9,044 nucleotides of DNA, taken from contig LUZO01000244.1 of the NCBI GenBank assembly GCA_001603685.1, forward strand, positions 1 to 9,044, written 5' to 3'. The DNA comes from Bacteroidales bacterium Bact_23 (GTDB taxonomy: Bacteria > Bacteroidota > Bacteroidia > Bacteroidales > Lentimicrobiaceae). This document shows positions 8,001 through 9,044 of the stretch, piece by piece. Within the stretch, counting starts at the first letter, position 1. Each line of letters opens with the position of its first letter. The notes under the pieces were generated by a model. The model saw nothing but the letters and a program-made list of their open reading frames with translations, was not told the origin of the DNA and did no database searches. The position numbers and the translations under genes are program-made.

Positions 8001-8825
8001 GGTATGCTCAAATCTGGTAGTCTGGCCATTGTACTTCCATGCCATAGGTCCGCGGCCGTAGAAAAGAATATAGTCGCCCGGATCCAACTTACCATCGCCG
8101 CCATCAACAACCCTGATAGCAATTTCGGGCAGGTCGTCGTAGCGCGGAGTCCCTGCCCTCTCGGGCAACATACCGCCGCCATAGCCATGTATTCTGATAC
8201 CTGCCGCAGAGATGCTCTGCACCGGCACACCCATCATCTGAAGGTCACTGTATGTAATTTTGTAGATGCCGGAATTTTTCACCGCGATTTTAAACCAATC
8301 GCCACTGGCAAGTACCGAAGATAAGGCATAATGCCTCTCCTGTTCAGCCCGGCTTTCCCCTTCAGGGCTCTCTTTTATCTTCAGGCCGAATGAAATCAGC
8401 TTTTCAACTTCACCATTTAACTCATTAATTCTGAACGGGGTAATGCTAATCCGGCACATCCCTTTTCCACGGTCGTATAAAATGGCAGCATCATACTCCA
8501 ACCGCCCTGACCATTCTGAAACATCACACTGATTAAAGGCAATTAATTCTTCAGGGGTCAAAGCAGCAAAATTCAAAGAATCCAGCTGCAATTCCGGTAA
8601 TGAGTTATAATTTCCTTCCTGATAGAAGACATAAACGGGCAATCCGTTCTGCTCGTTGTTGTAGCACGACACACAGTTAAGCCATTTTCTGCCTGAACCT
8701 GATTCTGAAAGCGACTCAGTAAATGGCTGGTGCCATGTTATCAGATGCTGAGCCTGTGAATCAAATCCGGTAAAAATAGCAATGAGGACGGGTATAATAT
8801 ATATAGGTATTCGTCTTTTTTTCAT
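5022..8825 (-). CDS. porU: Type IX secretion sortase PorU, upstream tandem copy
   Basis: A 1267-residue paralogue of the neighbouring sortase, with the same architecture. The signal peptide is about residues 1-25 (MKKRRIPIYIIPVLIAIF, ending SQA/Q). Next come the N-terminal PorU region with GDWFKIAVKNSGIYKITY (175-192), IRIHGYGGGMLPE and GDYILFYGRGP, and the C25 domain at about 537-905 with catalytic His779 in GHGGE and Cys813 in TATCEFSR. Then come SGINTLGNGIGHDI, LKAWDVLNNSS, and a sorting-like domain from YPNP (1174) ending IAIVR. Over the 47 residues from the His to the Cys motif the two copies share 35. This copy alone has four cysteines near the N-terminus (51, 54, 100, 124). The frame stays open to a GTG at 8876, but the ATG at 8825 starts a proper signal peptide and is chosen. 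It is the first gene of the operon. Which copy is orthologous to single-copy PorU cannot be decided by eye. Confidence 0.92.
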   Translation of the reverse strand: MKKRRIPIYIIPVLIAIFTGFDSQAQHLITWHQPFTESLSESGSGRKWLNCVSCYNNEQNGLPVYVFYQEGNYNSLPELQLDSLNFAALTPEELIAFNQCDVSEWSGRLEYDAAILYDRGKGMCRISITPFRINELNGEVEKLISFGLKIKESPEGESRAEQERHYALSSVLASGDWFKIAVKNSGIYKITYSDLQMMGVPVQSISAAGIRIHGYGGGMLPERAGTPRYDDLPEIAIRVVDGGDGKLDPGDYILFYGRGPMAWKYNGQTTRFEHTAHLYSDESYYFLTYGASAGRRITELPQPQSGNPAIVEVYNYYDVHHPNEMNLIKSGKEWFGDIFDLISSRDYSFRPFVADAARPVTIRLSAAARSTSVSNFTLSVADKSFQLYIPSIDLIFNTNFARMATESFEIPFEGAFKGVNLKYTQPVSTATGWLNYIEINALAKLEFSGGQLSFRRTGLQDVVEYRISTRAVPDQIWDVTDQLNPGLIKPFSSSGTAGFRALADTLREYIIADAASYLKPEFVEKVPNQNLHSMTSADMIIISHPLFTDQAVRLATFHSQHNDFSVNLVYPQDIYNEFSSGAQDISAIRDFMKMLWHKGGENNRPRFLLLFGDASYDYKNRVPGNTNKVPTFQSPESLHPVTSYATDDFFGCIDDNEGGLTTDVMDIGVGRLVVNTPEEAKMAVDKIIHYATDYEMVHGDWRNDIAFVADDEDGNDHMRQADQLATMIDTTYPNYNVNKIFLDAYPQISTPGGQRAPEVNKAINMQVDKGALIVNYTGHGGETGWALERILEIVDINSWTNYSRMPVFVTATCEFSRYDDPERASGGELVFLNPKGGGIALFTTARPTFGPPNFNLVKNFYRLALSPDENGMLFMGDLIRISKRVSGADNNSKKFVLLGDPALKMAYPRYNVLTTEVNGRQVNGEADTLRALGEVTISGIIADDSRNVLSNFNGVVTATVYDKESLINTLGSDGSQTMSFSLRRNIIYKGKVIVENGHFSFSFIVPKDIAYQFGSGKISFYATNGEVDAAGNYRDIVVGGISNEIFEDANGPEIELFMNDTDFRSGGFTDENPVLIALMSDISGINTLGNGIGHDIVAILDGKTDNPFVLNEFYHSDLNTYKSGKVVFPFSKLSPGMHTLRLKAWDVLNNSSTATITFNVASSKEMLLGSLEAYPNPMNDYTRLVFEHNQAGQTFDLALNIFSLSGTKVATLNRTIFAEGFRSSAFEWDGRNSYGRELTPGIYIGHLQVKTGSGLQSAKSVKIAIVR

Positions 8826-8846
8826 AAGCAAAACATCTTTTTTGCT
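8822..8846 (-). promoter_or_regulatory. Start-abutting hairpin with a four-codon upstream ORF
   Basis: On the minus strand AGCAAAA (8846-8840) and TTTTGCT (8833-8827) form a perfect 7-bp inverted repeat around AAGATG, ending one base before the sortase ATG at 8825. An ATG inside the loop opens a tiny frame (Met-Phe-Cys-Leu-stop) at 8836-8822 whose TGA overlaps the sortase start as ATGA. The arrangement could occlude the start or couple translation to it. I found no full TAnnTTTG match for the operon promoter upstream; TTCGTTTG at 8856-8849 is one base off and lacks a well-placed TTG. Confidence 0.35.
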
Positions 8847-8916
8847 CCGGCAAACGAAGCAAATTAGATAAAACACGACCCGGCTATCCGTATTTTTACT
8901 TAATTTATAACAGAGG

Positions 8917-8949
8917 TTGCGGGTTTAGGTTCACAAATTCGTATATTTG
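8917..8949 (+). promoter_or_regulatory. Candidate divergent promoter reading rightward
   Basis: TATATTTG at 8942-8949 fits TAnnTTTG exactly, with TTG at 8917-8919, 22 bases upstream. This is the same spacing as the acyltransferase promoter candidate. It points away from the sortase operon toward a gene that must lie beyond the contig end. The -7 box is embedded in an 18-bp dyad, TTCGTA-N6-TACGAA (8938-8955), a plausible operator. Confidence 0.45.
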
Positions 8950-8955
8950 TACGAA
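8938..8955. repeat. Dyad TTCGTA-N6-TACGAA overlapping the divergent promoter
   Basis: Two perfect 6-bp half-sites flank the TATTTG core of the -7 box. A dyad at this place is typical of an operator where a dimeric regulator would block RNA polymerase. It lies about 113-130 bp from the sortase start, so it could affect either divergent transcript. The regulator is unknown. Confidence 0.35.
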
Positions 8956-8969
8956 CAATTAACCAATTG

Positions 8970-9018
8970 CAATGCACCAATAATAACGGCAAGTGAAATT
9001 CGTTATTGCAGTGTATTG
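8970..9018 (+). repeat. Long imperfect hairpin in the rightward leader
   Basis: CAAT (8970-8973) pairs with ATTG (9015-9018), CAC (8975-8977) with GTG (9011-9013), and AATAACG (8982-8988) with CGTTATT (9001-9007). The core is 7 bp with a 12-base loop, within a 14-bp interrupted stem. It begins about 20 bases past the plus-strand promoter candidate, so it would fold in the 5' leader of that transcript. There is no U-run after it. It ends three bases before the adapter sequence, so its outer arm may be incomplete. Confidence 0.35.
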
Positions 9019-9021
9019 TCT

Positions 9022-9044
9022 CTGTCTCTTATACACATCTGACG
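9022..9044. other. Residual Nextera/Tn5 adapter at contig end
   Basis: CTGTCTCTTATACACATCT (9022-9040) is the 19-base reverse complement of the Tn5 mosaic end used in Nextera libraries. The following GACG is the beginning of the read-1-side adapter. This is read-through that was not trimmed before assembly, not genomic sequence and not a transposon end. Genomic sequence should be taken to stop at about 9021. Confidence 0.97.

Noticed and set aside
7863..8324. 153-codon plus-strand frame antisense to the upstream sortase
   Set aside because: Lies wholly inside a well-supported gene on the other strand and its translation shows no motif; a codon-bias shadow.
1176..8825. Secreted gingipain-like virulence proteases
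   Set aside because: Although the peptidase family is the same, the length, the GDW-KI-GIY block, GHGGE...TATCEFSR motifs and overall layout match PorU sortases and not Arg- or Lys-gingipains.
8826..8876. GTG start extending the upstream sortase by 17 residues
   Set aside because: The extension would place a charged, Cys-containing segment ahead of a signal peptide that begins properly at the ATG at 8825.
9022..9040. Tn5-type transposon end
   Set aside because: It is the engineered mosaic end followed by adapter bases at the very end of the contig, so library adapter is the simple explanation.

Overview
The window looks like one contig, or the right-hand end of one, from a Bacteroidetes bacterium, probably of the Bacteroidales or a nearby group. 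Two things point there. Both long genes are PorU-type sortases of the type IX secretion system (T9SS), which is confined to that phylum. The best promoter candidates match the phylum's TAnnTTTG -7 element, and the starts show no strong Shine-Dalgarno sequence. The last 23 bases are not biological: they match the Tn5/Nextera mosaic end plus the start of its adapter, so genomic sequence ends at about 9021.

Layout: positions 1-420 are AT-rich sequence without a supportable gene, containing a small GC-rich patch and a bulged hairpin. Positions 421-987 (minus) encode a short PlsC-family acyltransferase. Positions 988-1175 hold a candidate terminator for the sortase operon and a good candidate promoter for the acyltransferase inside an imperfect inverted repeat. 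Positions 1176-5006 and 5022-8825 (both minus) are two full-length, paralogous PorU-like C25 (gingipain-family) peptidases separated by 15 bp and almost certainly co-transcribed, the 8825 gene first. Positions 8826-9021 hold the operon leader, with a hairpin and a four-codon ORF abutting the start, and a divergent plus-strand promoter candidate followed by a long imperfect hairpin. The gene that promoter would serve lies off the contig.

How the genes fit together: in Porphyromonas gingivalis a single PorU acts at the outer membrane with PorV, PorQ and PorZ. It removes the C-terminal sorting domain of T9SS cargo and joins the cargo to anionic lipopolysaccharide. Here there are two complete copies in tandem. 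Each has a signal peptide, an intact His/Cys catalytic pair with identical 34-residue spacing, and its own C-terminal sorting-like domain. porV, which follows porU in P. gingivalis and lies beside it in Flavobacterium johnsoniae, is not in the window. The acyltransferase probably works in membrane lipid synthesis and has its own promoter; any link to the sortases is only positional.

The most noteworthy point is the tandem sortase pair, which suggests division of labour between two catalytically intact T9SS sortases. It is not an unknown system, but it is a departure from the usual single porU.
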